64,000 nucleotides of DNA. It comes from Hyphomicrobiales bacterium. Lineage in GTDB: Bacteria > Pseudomonadota > Alphaproteobacteria > Rhizobiales > Beijerinckiaceae. The notes below the pieces were generated by a model that had not been told where the DNA came from, searched no databases, and saw nothing but the letters and a program-made list of their open reading frames with translations. Where the stretch lies: positions 62,001 to 126,000 of the forward strand of contig JAIXTM010000014.1 of assembly GCA_027483945.1 (NCBI GenBank), in the 5' to 3' direction. Made by a program: the position numbers and the translations under genes. Shown piece by piece: positions 1 through 7,310 of this stretch (its first letter is position 1; each line of letters starts with the position of its first letter).

Positions 1-176
1 CCATCCTTGCGATTGAGGCCGAACGCACGAACGACGCGCTTCACGTCAGCCTTGAAGGGCGCCAGTTCCTTTTCGGCTTCGTCGAGCCGCGTCAGCCAGG
101 CCTGCGCCTTGGCTTCGCTCTCGCGCCTGCCGTCGTCGGCTTCCGGGGCGTCGTCGGTCACCGGATCACTCATCAT
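1..176 (-). CDS. Phage protein downstream of terminase, partial (portal-type N-terminus?)
   Basis: Only the N-terminal 58 or so codons lie in the window; the gene runs off the left edge. Two tandem ATG codons (176 and 173) are possible starts. The visible part is acidic and then amphipathic and charged (WLTRLDEAEKELAPFKADVK), a style seen at the N-termini of portal or head proteins that follow the large terminase. That assignment rests mainly on position. It overlaps the end of the preceding 52-codon gene by up to 11 bases, so it is probably translationally coupled to it. Confidence 0.5.
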   Translation of the reverse strand, partial: MMSDPVTDDAPEADDGRRESEAKAQAWLTRLDEAEKELAPFKADVKRVVRAFGLNRKD

Positions 177-324
177 CCGACCCGCCGGACAAGAGGTTCA
201 GGAGCTCCTCCCAGCGCGGATCGTCGGCGGCGAGAAGCCCTTGAGCGTGATCGAACGCCATGCGACCGGCGAGCTGATACGCCTTTCCGAGCGCGTCCTG
301 GGTGGTGTCGGTGTCCTTGGCCAT
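166..324 (-). CDS. Hypothetical small phage protein, 52 aa
   Basis: The protein starts MAKDTDTTQDALGKAYQ and ends in an acidic tail (GGSDDE). I see no transmembrane segment and no recognisable domain. I chose the ATG at 324 over an upstream in-frame start at 447 because the upstream extension is arginine/cysteine-rich read-through that overlaps the neighbouring gene. It sits in the packaging operon between the terminase genes and the next head gene, overlapping the latter at its 3' end. Function unknown. Confidence 0.55.
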   Translation of the reverse strand: MAKDTDTTQDALGKAYQLAGRMAFDHAQGLLAADDPRWEELLNLLSGGSDDE

Positions 325-355
325 GCCGCCACCATCGGTGCGCGGCGAATAGAAG

Positions 356-571
356 CTATCCCACGCGGTACGACACATAGGAGCGGCGCCGGAACTCGGC
401 TTCGCCGTCAGCCGTCGGGCGCAGCACGCCGGCATGCGACATGGCAAAGCCGCGCGCCTGCAGCTCCTGCGCTTCGGCCAGCCCGTCAGGAACCCGCATC
501 GCTCGCGCCGGGCTCGACATGGCAGCGTGCAACAGCATCCACGCCTCTTGGCTCAGTTCGGGACCGCTCAC
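356..571 (-). CDS. Hypothetical phage protein, 71 aa
   Basis: A small protein starting MSGPELSQEAWMLLHAAMSS. Its ATG overlaps the TGA of the large terminase gene by four bases (ATGA), which argues for real translation by coupling. The sequence reads like a compact helical protein with a short winged-helix flavour (LQARGFAMSHAGVLRPTADG), but I cannot assign a family. Part of the leftward packaging operon. Confidence 0.6.
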   Translation of the reverse strand: MSGPELSQEAWMLLHAAMSSPARAMRVPDGLAEAQELQARGFAMSHAGVLRPTADGEAEFRRRSYVSYRVG

Positions 572-1950
572 AGGTAGTCCTCCATCGCCGGCGCCAGGCG
601 GCCGATCTCGTCGAACCGGGCGGCCTCGATCCCGCGTGGCGGAGCCGGCGCGCCGGCGGACTGGCCCGACATCTCCTGCCAGGCCACGGCCAGGTAGCGC
701 GCCGCGTCGGCGTAATGACTCGCCCAGTCGTGCAGCGGATGGTCGGCGAAGACCTTGCGATCCTCGTCATAGGCGCGCCGGTAATTGCGCAGCGCCTCGA
801 GCCCAGTCCCGCCGGTCTTCTTCTTGTCGAACCAGCACCGAGGCAGCGTGCGCCGCAAGGCGTTGATGCCGTCCTCGATCTTCTGGTTCGGCACGATCTG
901 TGGCTTGCGGCCCAGCATCTGAAGCGTCTCGACGCGGGTGCGCGCGCCGGGCGCGCCGAGCTCTCGCACACGGGCGTCGTGCGGCACCCAGTCGACGCCA
1001 TGATAGCCGCGCTCGTTCAGCTTCTCGGCATACCAGTCGAGCCCGACGCCATGGCTCTCGATGCAGTCGACGATCCTGATCTCGCCGCCCGACACCTGGA
1101 AGCACCAGATCGCCGTGGAATCGCCGACGCCGAGGTCCCAAGAGGTGTGGACCGGCAGGAGCGGCTCGACCGGCACGTCGGTGATGCGCCCGGCTTGCTC
1201 AAGGCGCTCGATGATGCGGCCATAGTAGGCGCCAAGGATCGGCGCATCGAACGAGACCATGTATTCCTGCCGGAACAGGGCGTCGCCCTCTTCCTCGCCG
1301 TAGTCGCGGACGTACTCGGCGCGCTCCTGATCCAGCGTCTCCTGGGTGAAAACGCCCGTATCGAGCGCGGTCTGCCGCTCCACGAACCATGCCGGGTCGT
1401 GCTCGGCCGCGTCATACATCCGAGCGGCGTGGTTGCGGCCTCGGGGCGTCGTGATGAAGACCGCCCAGCCGCCGTTTTCGGCCAGGATCGGGCGCAGATA
1501 GGCCCATGCCTTGGGGTCCGCGAGCGCCCATTCCGAAAAGACGACGCCGACGGGCGGCGAGCCGACGAGGGCGTTGAAGTTGTCCGAGCCGACGACCTGC
1601 CAGGCCGATCCGCTGGCCAGGGCGAGGCGCATGTCGGTGTTGCGGGTGCCGGTGCGGATGGCCTGGGGGAAAGCCTCGTCGATGCGCAGCTTGCCGGTAT
1701 GCGGGTTCACCGCCTCCCAGATCGCCTTGCGCGACTGGTTGGCCATCGGGAGCATGTGCCAGTAGACGCCCGGCCGCTGCATCGACGCGCAAGCCGCCCA
1801 GTGCAGGGCGACATCATCCTTGCCCCAGCGCCGATGAGCCACCTCGAGTGCCCGCGTGCCGCCTCGCTCCAGATAGGACCACAGGCGCCGCTGATAGGGC
1901 CGCGGACGCCAGCCATTCGGGAGGCTGACCTCAGGCATCGCCTTCGCCAA
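568..1950 (-). CDS. Phage terminase large subunit
   Basis: TerL, the ATPase-nuclease motor that packages phage DNA into the prohead. The N-terminal ATPase has the variant Walker A HRRWGKDD (about residues 39-46), usual for one terminase clade, and a Walker B strand VVFSEW with the catalytic acidic pair near 139-140. ITTPRGR follows as the probable coupling motif. The C-terminal half begins with SWDLGVGDST and ends with a conserved aspartate in HYADAARYL, as expected of the RNase H-like nuclease domain. Length (460 aa) is normal. It overlaps the upstream small-terminase-like gene by 20 bases and the downstream gene by 4. Subgroup and packaging strategy (cos or pac) cannot be decided by eye. 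Confidence 0.93.
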   Translation of the reverse strand: MAKAMPEVSLPNGWRPRPYQRRLWSYLERGGTRALEVAHRRWGKDDVALHWAACASMQRPGVYWHMLPMANQSRKAIWEAVNPHTGKLRIDEAFPQAIRTGTRNTDMRLALASGSAWQVVGSDNFNALVGSPPVGVVFSEWALADPKAWAYLRPILAENGGWAVFITTPRGRNHAARMYDAAEHDPAWFVERQTALDTGVFTQETLDQERAEYVRDYGEEEGDALFRQEYMVSFDAPILGAYYGRIIERLEQAGRITDVPVEPLLPVHTSWDLGVGDSTAIWCFQVSGGEIRIVDCIESHGVGLDWYAEKLNERGYHGVDWVPHDARVRELGAPGARTRVETLQMLGRKPQIVPNQKIEDGINALRRTLPRCWFDKKKTGGTGLEALRNYRRAYDEDRKVFADHPLHDWASHYADAARYLAVAWQEMSGQSAGAPAPPRGIEAARFDEIGRLAPAMEDYL

Positions 1951-2452
1951 AGCGCAGGATCTTGACCGTCAGCGGACCGCCGTCCTCGCCGGTGTGCTCG
2001 ATGCGATCGCGCCATTGATCCTTCTTCCGGTTCTTGAGCCAGAAGATCATGGCGGCCGTGTCGGGCGGGACATGCTCGCGATAAGGCACCACGACGGGCT
2101 CACCCTGGTACTGCATGACCTTGACCGCGTCGTAGGTGTAGCCCGTGGCGCGCTGGTAGAGGCTGCGCTCAACGCGGGCGTTGGCGGCCTCCTTGGCCTC
2201 CTTTACGGCGTGACAGAATTCCTCGTGCTCGCTCTGCCATCGGATGATGGTGCGGATCGAGACTTCGAAGAAATCGGCGAGGTCCGCGTCGGTCGCGCCC
2301 AGTTCGCAGAGCTTGGTGGCCTGGACGGCGTAGGTGGGCTGGTATTTGGGAGGCCGGCCCAGCTTGGCTTCGGGTTCCGGAGGCTTGATGCCCTCCGCGC
2401 GATCGGCGGCGGCCTTGATCTCGTCTTCGGTCATCTCACGGCGGCGGGGCAT
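1931..2452 (-). CDS. Terminase small subunit-like HTH protein
   Basis: Probable TerS, the DNA-recognition partner of the terminase motor. The N-terminal 50 residues are charged linker. Residues about 50-90 form a helix-turn-helix (LCELGATDADLADFFEVSIRTIIRWQ) of the type seen in phage small terminases. The C-terminal part (YDAVKVMQYQGEPVVVPYREHVPPD followed by WLKNRKKDQWRD) is a signature of TerS-like proteins that precede TerL in alphaproteobacterial prophages. It lies directly upstream of, and overlaps, terL. Confidence 0.85.
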   Translation of the reverse strand: MPRRREMTEDEIKAAADRAEGIKPPEPEAKLGRPPKYQPTYAVQATKLCELGATDADLADFFEVSIRTIIRWQSEHEEFCHAVKEAKEAANARVERSLYQRATGYTYDAVKVMQYQGEPVVVPYREHVPPDTAAMIFWLKNRKKDQWRDRIEHTGEDGGPLTVKILRFGEGDA

Positions 2453-2453
2453 G

Positions 2454-2783
2454 TCAGACCTCCACCGGGCCGGCGATCAGCGCGGCGAGGTCGTTGAGAA
2501 TGCCCACGCTGCACAGGGCGGCCGCCACGGCGGCACTGCGGCGATGCAGGACGGGAACGGCATGGACGCGACGCGCGCGGCTCTGGTTCGCGTATTCCGG
2601 CCTGTGATGGGCGCGAGGGTCGCCTTGTCCGCGCAGGATGCGCAGATGCCGGTAGACGTTCTTGGGCTCGATATCGAGCCGCTCGGCGATCTGGAAGGCC
2701 GTCCAGCAGCGCCCGTCGATCTGGCCTGACCAGGCGCGGGCGATGAACTCGCGTCGGTCCTGAATGAGTTGGTGTTCGTGCAT
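2454..2783 (-). CDS. Hypothetical phage protein with putative HTH, 109 aa
   Basis: First gene of the packaging operon. Residues about 25-55 (GRCWTAFQIAERLDIEPKNVYRHLRILRGQG) look like a winged helix-turn-helix, so it may bind DNA near its own promoter or at the packaging site. The C-terminal half (RRSAAVAAALCSVGILNDLAALIAG) is hydrophobic and alanine-rich. It ends one base before the TerS start. A regulator or HNH-associated accessory role is guesswork. Confidence 0.6.
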   Translation of the reverse strand: MHEHQLIQDRREFIARAWSGQIDGRCWTAFQIAERLDIEPKNVYRHLRILRGQGDPRAHHRPEYANQSRARRVHAVPVLHRRSAAVAAALCSVGILNDLAALIAGPVEV

Positions 2784-2870
2784 GGGCCGCCCCCGGCAGG
2801 AGCGGCGCTGGCAGGCTTGGAAGCGGCGGGACGGTGATGCCCGAAATCGCCCCGAAGGGCAAGAGCCGCA

Positions 2871-3134
2871 AAGGTTGTCAGCGCCTTATATAATAGACCC
2901 CCTCTAGGGGGTAGCGCTAACCCCCTAAGGCACCCTTATCCGAGTTGACAGGGTGACAACCTTCATTAATCCAAATAATATATATATATCAATTATTTAT
3001 CTTCAAAAGGTTGTCACCTAGGTTGTCATCCTTGGGTGACAACCTTTGGTCTTTTTGCCGCATTCTTGCCTTAATTGGGCCAAAGGTCGTCACCCGGGGT
3101 GACAACCTTGGTGACAGCCTTTGGTGACAACCTT
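2871..3134. repeat. Iteron array, nine copies of GGTGACAACCTT-type 12-mer
   Basis: Copies in the GGTGACAACCTT direction are at 2952-2963, 3035-3046, 3098-3109, 3110-3121 (one change, GCC) and 3123-3134. Copies in the opposite direction are at 2871-2880 (partial), 3007-3018, 3019-3030 (ends ATC) and 3083-3094 (one change, TCG). They flank the AT-rich tract 2964-3006. Multiple 12-bp binding sites around an AT-rich melting region, immediately downstream of the primase-polymerase gene, is the classic form of a phage or plasmid origin. Operator function is the alternative. Confidence 0.75.
2886..2925 (-). promoter_or_regulatory. Candidate packaging-operon promoter with nested palindromes
   Basis: On the minus strand TATTATATAA (2895-2886) is the only strong -10-like sequence ahead of the packaging operon. 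Immediately upstream are two overlapping inverted repeats, ACCCCCTCTAGGGGGT (2897-2912) and GGGGGTAGCGCTAACCCCC (2907-2925), which cover the place where a -35 element would be. No good -35 hexamer is seen, so an activator or phage-encoded factor binding the palindromes is plausible. Confidence 0.4.
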
Positions 3135-3140
3135 GGGCAC

Positions 3141-3163
3141 GAAAAAGCCGCCCTGAGGCGGCT
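3141..3163 (-). terminator. Rho-independent terminator of primase operon
   Basis: On the minus strand AGCCGCC (3163-3157), a 4-base loop and GGCGGCT (3152-3146) form a 7-bp stem followed by five T residues. It lies 26 bases past the primase stop and separates the early leftward operon from the iteron/packaging region. Confidence 0.85.
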
Positions 3164-3189
3164 CGTCCAGACCAATGCGGCGCCCGGGT

Positions 3190-5508
3190 TCAGGTCAGCT
3201 TGACGATAGTGCTCTGGCCGCCATTGACCTTGCGCGTCTCGACCAAGATCAAGCCGGATCGGGCCAAGGCGTCGAGGGCGTTCTTCATGTCGCCGGCGAA
3301 GCGGAAGTGCTTCTGCATGGAGCGATGAAGGGAGCGCAGGGGCAACCCGCCGCGTCCGGCCGTGCGGAGCTTCGTGACGATCTTGCGCTCGAACTCGGCG
3401 GCGCCTAGCGGATCGACCATATAGCGCGAGGCGTTGGCAATGAGCTGATCGGCGGATTGCAGCGCGATCGCGGCGCCCCACTCCATATGCTCGAGCGTCA
3501 CGGTCGGGGCCTGCACGTCATCGCCGCAGGCGCGGATCGTCGCGCAGCGCAGCGCAATCTCGGCCGTCCTGGCGAGGAACGGCTCCGCCTCCGGATCGAG
3601 GTCCATGCGCTGCTGGATCATGCGGGAGAGCTCGGCATAGCAGTCCGAAGCCTCCTGATTCTGCCAGGGGACGATGACGCAATCGGGGTCTGGTGCCGTG
3701 TTCTTGCAGACGCTGTCCGACAGGTTGCCCCTGCCCTTAAGCCCCAGTCGGTAGATCGCCGCCATCGCATCTTTCAGGGATTGCGGCACATCCCTCAGGG
3801 CACGGCTGGGTTGGTGCTCCGGCACACGCTGGCCACCGTCGAGGACGAGGAAGCGGTTGAGGAAGCCGTTGACCACGTCCTTGCCCTTGAGCGCCTCGTA
3901 GAGCTCGGCCGCGGTCGTTGGGCCGAAGACGGACATGGCGGGCACAGGGATGTCGATGCTCGATGACGTCGCGTAGGCGGGCGTCTTGACCGTGCTGAAA
4001 TTGGCGCCCCAGAGCGAGCGCATGACCATGGTGATGCCCTGCTCGTGGGTCGAGGCGCGGGGATGCGACAGGCGCTTGAGCAGCGCGCCGAACTCGTCCT
4101 GGGCGCAGATCGAGAGGGGCGAAGCGGCGACGTGCTTGACCAGCGCCGACATAGACATGAACTGCGACGGGCCCACATGGCGGTCGAGGCTGATCGAGCG
4201 CATGAGCCGGTCGATCGCATCCATCTGATGCTGCTTGCCGCCGCCGGTCGGATAGGTGGCGATGACGTAGAGCTGCAAGGCCGCGCCGGTTGGGGTCGCC
4301 ATGCGTCGGCCGGCGAGCGTTCCGACAAGGGGAAGCGCGGCCGCCAGAGCAAGACGTCGGTTGGGGCGCCGTGACGTCGCGACGATGAAGTCGATGACCT
4401 GGCCGAGCACGCCACCGACCTGCGTCAGCCGCTCGTCGATCGGCTCCGCCTCTTCATACTCGTCGCTCTGCGCAACCTCGGCCTGGCCCGCGTCCTCGGG
4501 CTCGGCGACCGCAGGCGGCACCTTCAGCCTGATCTCGACCGCATCGCCGGGCCGCGCCGCATCCCAGGCAGCGTTGGCGTCGATGCCGAGCTGATCGCAG
4601 AGCCACCGGGCGGCCTCGATCGGCCCGGGCGCGCCGCCATGCTCCATGACGATGTCGATCGCCGTGCGCTTGCCGCCGCGCGCATCGCCCATGTCATGAA
4701 CGCCGAAGTCCATGATGCCGGTCGGCGCGAGCGACAGATCCTCCTGCAGGTTTCGACCGAGCTCGCGCGAGGTGACGCGATAGGCGCCGGTGCCGGGCTG
4801 GGGCTTGGCCGACGGGAACAGAGCCGGCACCCACTCGCCAAGCCGTCGCAGCGCCTCCTCGTTGGTGCGCCGGAAGAACTCCGATTGCCCCCCGCCGGAG
4901 ATGATTTCCTTGCGCGGGCGTTCCGCGGCCAAAGGCATGACGGCGCTGGGATTTTGGGTGATTTCCTCCGGCGGATGGATCAAGGCCGCGAGCCAGTCGG
5001 GCAGGCGCGGCACAGCATCGTGCTCCATGGCGGAGAGAAGCCCGTCGCCCAGCGGCTGGTAGGCTCGGCCGTCGGGAAGCGTCGCGCCCTCGGCGATGAC
5101 GTAGCCGCCCGTTCCGCGCACATCGATGCCGGCCGGAAGCGCGCCCTTGGCGTTGGTGAAGCTGCCGTCCTGGAGGAAGAAGACATGGCGCCCGGTCGAC
5201 GGCGTCTCGACCGTGGGCCAGTCTCGGTGATCCTCGCCCTGTTCGCCAGCCATCGCCTCGAGCGCCGCGACGCCGTCGGCTTGGCCGTGACGATCGCAAT
5301 CAATGACGACAAGCTGATGCCGGCCGGGCTCAAAGGCGGGGAGGCTGTCGGGCCAACGGCGCCACCAGGAGCGGATTCGCGCTTCGTCCGCCGTTGCCTC
5401 TTGCCGCCAGCGCACGCCCGGCCGAGGCTTCTTGTCCGGAGCGCAGGGGAAGACGGCGATGCCGTGGCCAGCGAGCGTCAGTGCTGCCGCCAGGTTGTGG
5501 CTGGTCAT
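3190..5508 (-). CDS. Phage replication protein: primase-polymerase plus DUF3987 domain
   Basis: A 772-aa two-part replication protein. Residues about 5-165 match the bifunctional primase/polymerase (Prim-Pol) fold: VVIDCDRHG gives the metal-binding acidic pair (D70, D72), followed by STGRHVFF (104-111) and GIDVRGTGGYVIAEGA. The C-terminal half resembles DUF3987, with a P-loop-like YPTGGGKQH and a DEFG acidic motif (AQDEFGALLKRLS), so it probably carries the ATPase/helicase function. It is the last gene of the leftward early operon and ends next to the iteron array, its likely origin. Whether it initiates at the iterons itself is inference. Confidence 0.85.
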   Translation of the reverse strand: MTSHNLAAALTLAGHGIAVFPCAPDKKPRPGVRWRQEATADEARIRSWWRRWPDSLPAFEPGRHQLVVIDCDRHGQADGVAALEAMAGEQGEDHRDWPTVETPSTGRHVFFLQDGSFTNAKGALPAGIDVRGTGGYVIAEGATLPDGRAYQPLGDGLLSAMEHDAVPRLPDWLAALIHPPEEITQNPSAVMPLAAERPRKEIISGGGQSEFFRRTNEEALRRLGEWVPALFPSAKPQPGTGAYRVTSRELGRNLQEDLSLAPTGIMDFGVHDMGDARGGKRTAIDIVMEHGGAPGPIEAARWLCDQLGIDANAAWDAARPGDAVEIRLKVPPAVAEPEDAGQAEVAQSDEYEEAEPIDERLTQVGGVLGQVIDFIVATSRRPNRRLALAAALPLVGTLAGRRMATPTGAALQLYVIATYPTGGGKQHQMDAIDRLMRSISLDRHVGPSQFMSMSALVKHVAASPLSICAQDEFGALLKRLSHPRASTHEQGITMVMRSLWGANFSTVKTPAYATSSSIDIPVPAMSVFGPTTAAELYEALKGKDVVNGFLNRFLVLDGGQRVPEHQPSRALRDVPQSLKDAMAAIYRLGLKGRGNLSDSVCKNTAPDPDCVIVPWQNQEASDCYAELSRMIQQRMDLDPEAEPFLARTAEIALRCATIRACGDDVQAPTVTLEHMEWGAAIALQSADQLIANASRYMVDPLGAAEFERKIVTKLRTAGRGGLPLRSLHRSMQKHFRFAGDMKNALDALARSGLILVETRKVNGGQSTIVKLT

Positions 5509-5560
5509 GGTGGTCCGCCGCGAGAGGGTGAAGGGGTAACGTTAACCGGGCCGGGCAGCG

Positions 5561-5989
5561 CTAGAACGGAACGCCGCCCTTCAGTTCGCCGCGCACCGCA
5601 TCGCCGAAACTCTTGAGCGCGGTCTGGACGTGCCCGCCCATCGGGCCCTTGGCCAAGGCCTCGACGGCCGCCTCGACCTGTTCCGGGCCGACGCTGGCCA
5701 GATCGCGGGCGCCCGCATCCCACAGCGCGCCGAAGACATCCGTCAGGATGGCCTCGGTGACGACGGCCGCCGCCGCCTTGCACGCGTCCTGTTCGACGCG
5801 GTCGATCTCTTGCGCCTTCATCATGGCGAGGGCCTTTGCAGGTTCGAGACAAGGAACGGAACAGACCCAGGCGACCATGCCGCGTCGGGGGCCTTGGACG
5901 CCGATCCCGCTGGCGCGACGCCCGCAGGCAGCGCAGGTGCCGAGTGCCCATGGGTCGCCGTCGCAGCGCATCAGGACGGCCGCCCTCAT
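5561..5989 (-). CDS. Hypothetical phage protein with N-terminal Cys motif
   Basis: 142 aa. The N-terminus has a probable zinc-binding cluster, CAACGRRASG near residue 19 and VCSVPCLEP near 42. The rest is alanine-rich helix. The sequence is reminiscent of uncharacterised prophage proteins (possibly DUF6511) found beside replication genes, but I cannot confirm the family. The start overlaps the preceding stop by four bases (ATGA), which supports ATG 5989. Confidence 0.65.
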   Translation of the reverse strand: MRAAVLMRCDGDPWALGTCAACGRRASGIGVQGPRRGMVAWVCSVPCLEPAKALAMMKAQEIDRVEQDACKAAAAVVTEAILTDVFGALWDAGARDLASVGPEQVEAAVEALAKGPMGGHVQTALKSFGDAVRGELKGGVPF

Positions 5990-6336
5990 GACCGGTCATC
6001 CAGCACGGCATCGACCATGCGCTCGCTTGCGATCGTCGAGACGATCTTACGGCACAGGCCGGTGACGGTTTGCCCGCGGGCTTTCGCAGCGGCGCTCAGC
6101 TCGTCGAAGTCGGCAGCGCTGACCGACACAGCGATGCAGCGCCGGTCTGCGTCGATGGCGGGCGCCTCGATGCGGTAGACAGCGCGCGGATCGCCGGCGA
6201 CGCGGCGACGTCGGAGAATGCTCCACAAGGCCCGCTCGCTCGCCATCGCATAGCGCCGAACGATGGCCTGCGTGGTCATCCCCGCCTGCCAGTCGCCGAG
6301 GATTGCGTCGTGATCATATTTGCGGGGGCGCGTCAT
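5986..6336 (-). CDS. Hypothetical phage protein, HTH plus ribbon-helix-helix-like region
   Basis: 116 aa. Residues 8-40 (HDAILGDWQAGMTTQAIVRRYAMASERALWSILRRRR) look like a recombinase/transposase-type helix-turn-helix. The C-terminal part (VSVSAADFDELSAAAKARGQTVTGLCRKIV) resembles a ribbon-helix-helix DNA-binding module. It may be a small DNA-binding protein acting with the replication genes. It overlaps both neighbours by four bases, indicating tight coupling. Confidence 0.6.
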   Translation of the reverse strand: MTRPRKYDHDAILGDWQAGMTTQAIVRRYAMASERALWSILRRRRVAGDPRAVYRIEAPAIDADRRCIAVSVSAADFDELSAAAKARGQTVTGLCRKIVSTIASERMVDAVLDDRS

Positions 6337-7310
6337 GCCGCGATGCCCGCCAGAAGATCGGTCGCCGGGCCTTCGCGCTCGGCCTGTTCCAGGTGACGCA
6401 CTGCCGCCGGAAAGTAGGTCTTACCGTTGAGCTCAGTGCCGATGAAGCGGCGTCCATGGCGGAGGGCGACATAACCCTCGCTGCCGATTCCCATGAACGG
6501 GGAGAAGACCACGTCATCCGGGTTGGAATACTGTCGGATGATCCGCTCGGTGAGGTCGAGCGGCATCGGGCAGAGGTGCTTCTCCGCATCCGGGTCGCGC
6601 GCCTGCTTGACGTTGAGCGTGTCGGTCTCGTCGGTGTCCGTCCAGAGATCCTGTAGCATCCACGACGCGAAGTTCGGATCAGCGGGATTGGGGTAGAGGT
6701 AGGAAGGCTGCGCATAGGCCTGCCACGTCGGCAGCGGGTACTCGGCCGGGTCATGTCGCACCGGCGCGACGGCCTCCATGTCGTCCGTCCATTTGCGGAA
6801 CACGACGACGTATTCAGGCAGGCCGCCCCCCGTGCGCGCGGCATCCGCCTTGAAGTTCTTGTAGAGCAGGCGGTCGCTCTTGGTCTTCTGCATCTCGTTG
6901 ACGGGGCACCGCCAGATCGTGATGCGCCGGTGGTAGGTCCAGCCTTCCGCGATGTGGGTACGGATGCAGTCGCCGGTGAAGTCGCGCAGGCCGCGATCGC
7001 CGCGCTCGCTGGCGTTGCTGTAGTAGACCAGATCCTTGACGTGGATGGCCGTCAGGCGGCCGGGTTTTGTGACGCGGAACAGATCGCGGATGAGCGGGCG
7101 ATAGCTCTCCTGAAATTCGGCATCGTTGCGGACATTGCCCATGTCCCGCTCGCTCTCCGAATAGGTGTAGAGCGAAGAGAAAGGCGGGCTGTAGACGCTC
7201 AGATCGACAGAGTTGTCAGGCATGCCAGCCGTGAACTCGACGGTGTCGACGTTGTAGGCGGCGAAGCGGTCGCCGATCTTCTGATCAAAGACGTTCATGC
7301 GGCCATCCAC
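6333..7310 (-). CDS. Site-specific DNA methyltransferase (beta-type order)
   Basis: An amino-methyltransferase (N6-adenine or N4-cytosine) of phage type, 325 aa. The catalytic motif IV SPPF (residues 41-44) comes near the N-terminus, and the AdoMet-binding FSPFMGIGSEG (about 265-277) lies near the C-terminus, the beta-class motif order. SPPF rather than DPPY leaves both N4-cytosine and N6-adenine possible. No restriction endonuclease gene is adjacent, so it is an orphan enzyme that may protect phage DNA from host restriction or mark it for replication. The start overlaps the upstream SNF2 gene by 16 bases; ATG 7298 is an alternative. Confidence 0.88.
   Translation of the reverse strand: MDGRMNVFDQKIGDRFAAYNVDTVEFTAGMPDNSVDLSVYSPPFSSLYTYSESERDMGNVRNDAEFQESYRPLIRDLFRVTKPGRLTAIHVKDLVYYSNASERGDRGLRDFTGDCIRTHIAEGWTYHRRITIWRCPVNEMQKTKSDRLLYKNFKADAARTGGGLPEYVVVFRKWTDDMEAVAPVRHDPAEYPLPTWQAYAQPSYLYPNPADPNFASWMLQDLWTDTDETDTLNVKQARDPDAEKHLCPMPLDLTERIIRQYSNPDDVVFSPFMGIGSEGYVALRHGRRFIGTELNGKTYFPAAVRHLEQAEREGPATDLLAGIAA

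Larger units (their letters stand above)
2784..3189. other. Non-coding replication/control region
   Basis: About 400 bases without a convincing gene, strikingly AT-rich in the middle (2964-3006 is almost pure A/T). It contains, from right to left, the terminator of the primase operon, the nine-copy iteron array, nested C5/G5 palindromes and an AT-rich -10 candidate for the packaging operon. The combination suggests a replication origin plus a late promoter. Confidence 0.7.

Noticed and set aside
7-1965. 652-codon plus-strand frame opposite terL
   Set aside because: Shadow of the large terminase gene; no homology seen, and the minus-strand gene has all TerL motifs.
2871-3134. CRISPR array
   Set aside because: Repeats are only 12 bp, in both orientations, irregularly spaced, and no unique spacers of 30-40 bp or cas genes are present. 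The Cas4-like gene is a phage nuclease.
5509-5560. Operator at GTAACGTTAAC between primase and the upstream gene
   Set aside because: The apparent palindrome is imperfect, single, and lies inside an operon with no promoter-like boxes.
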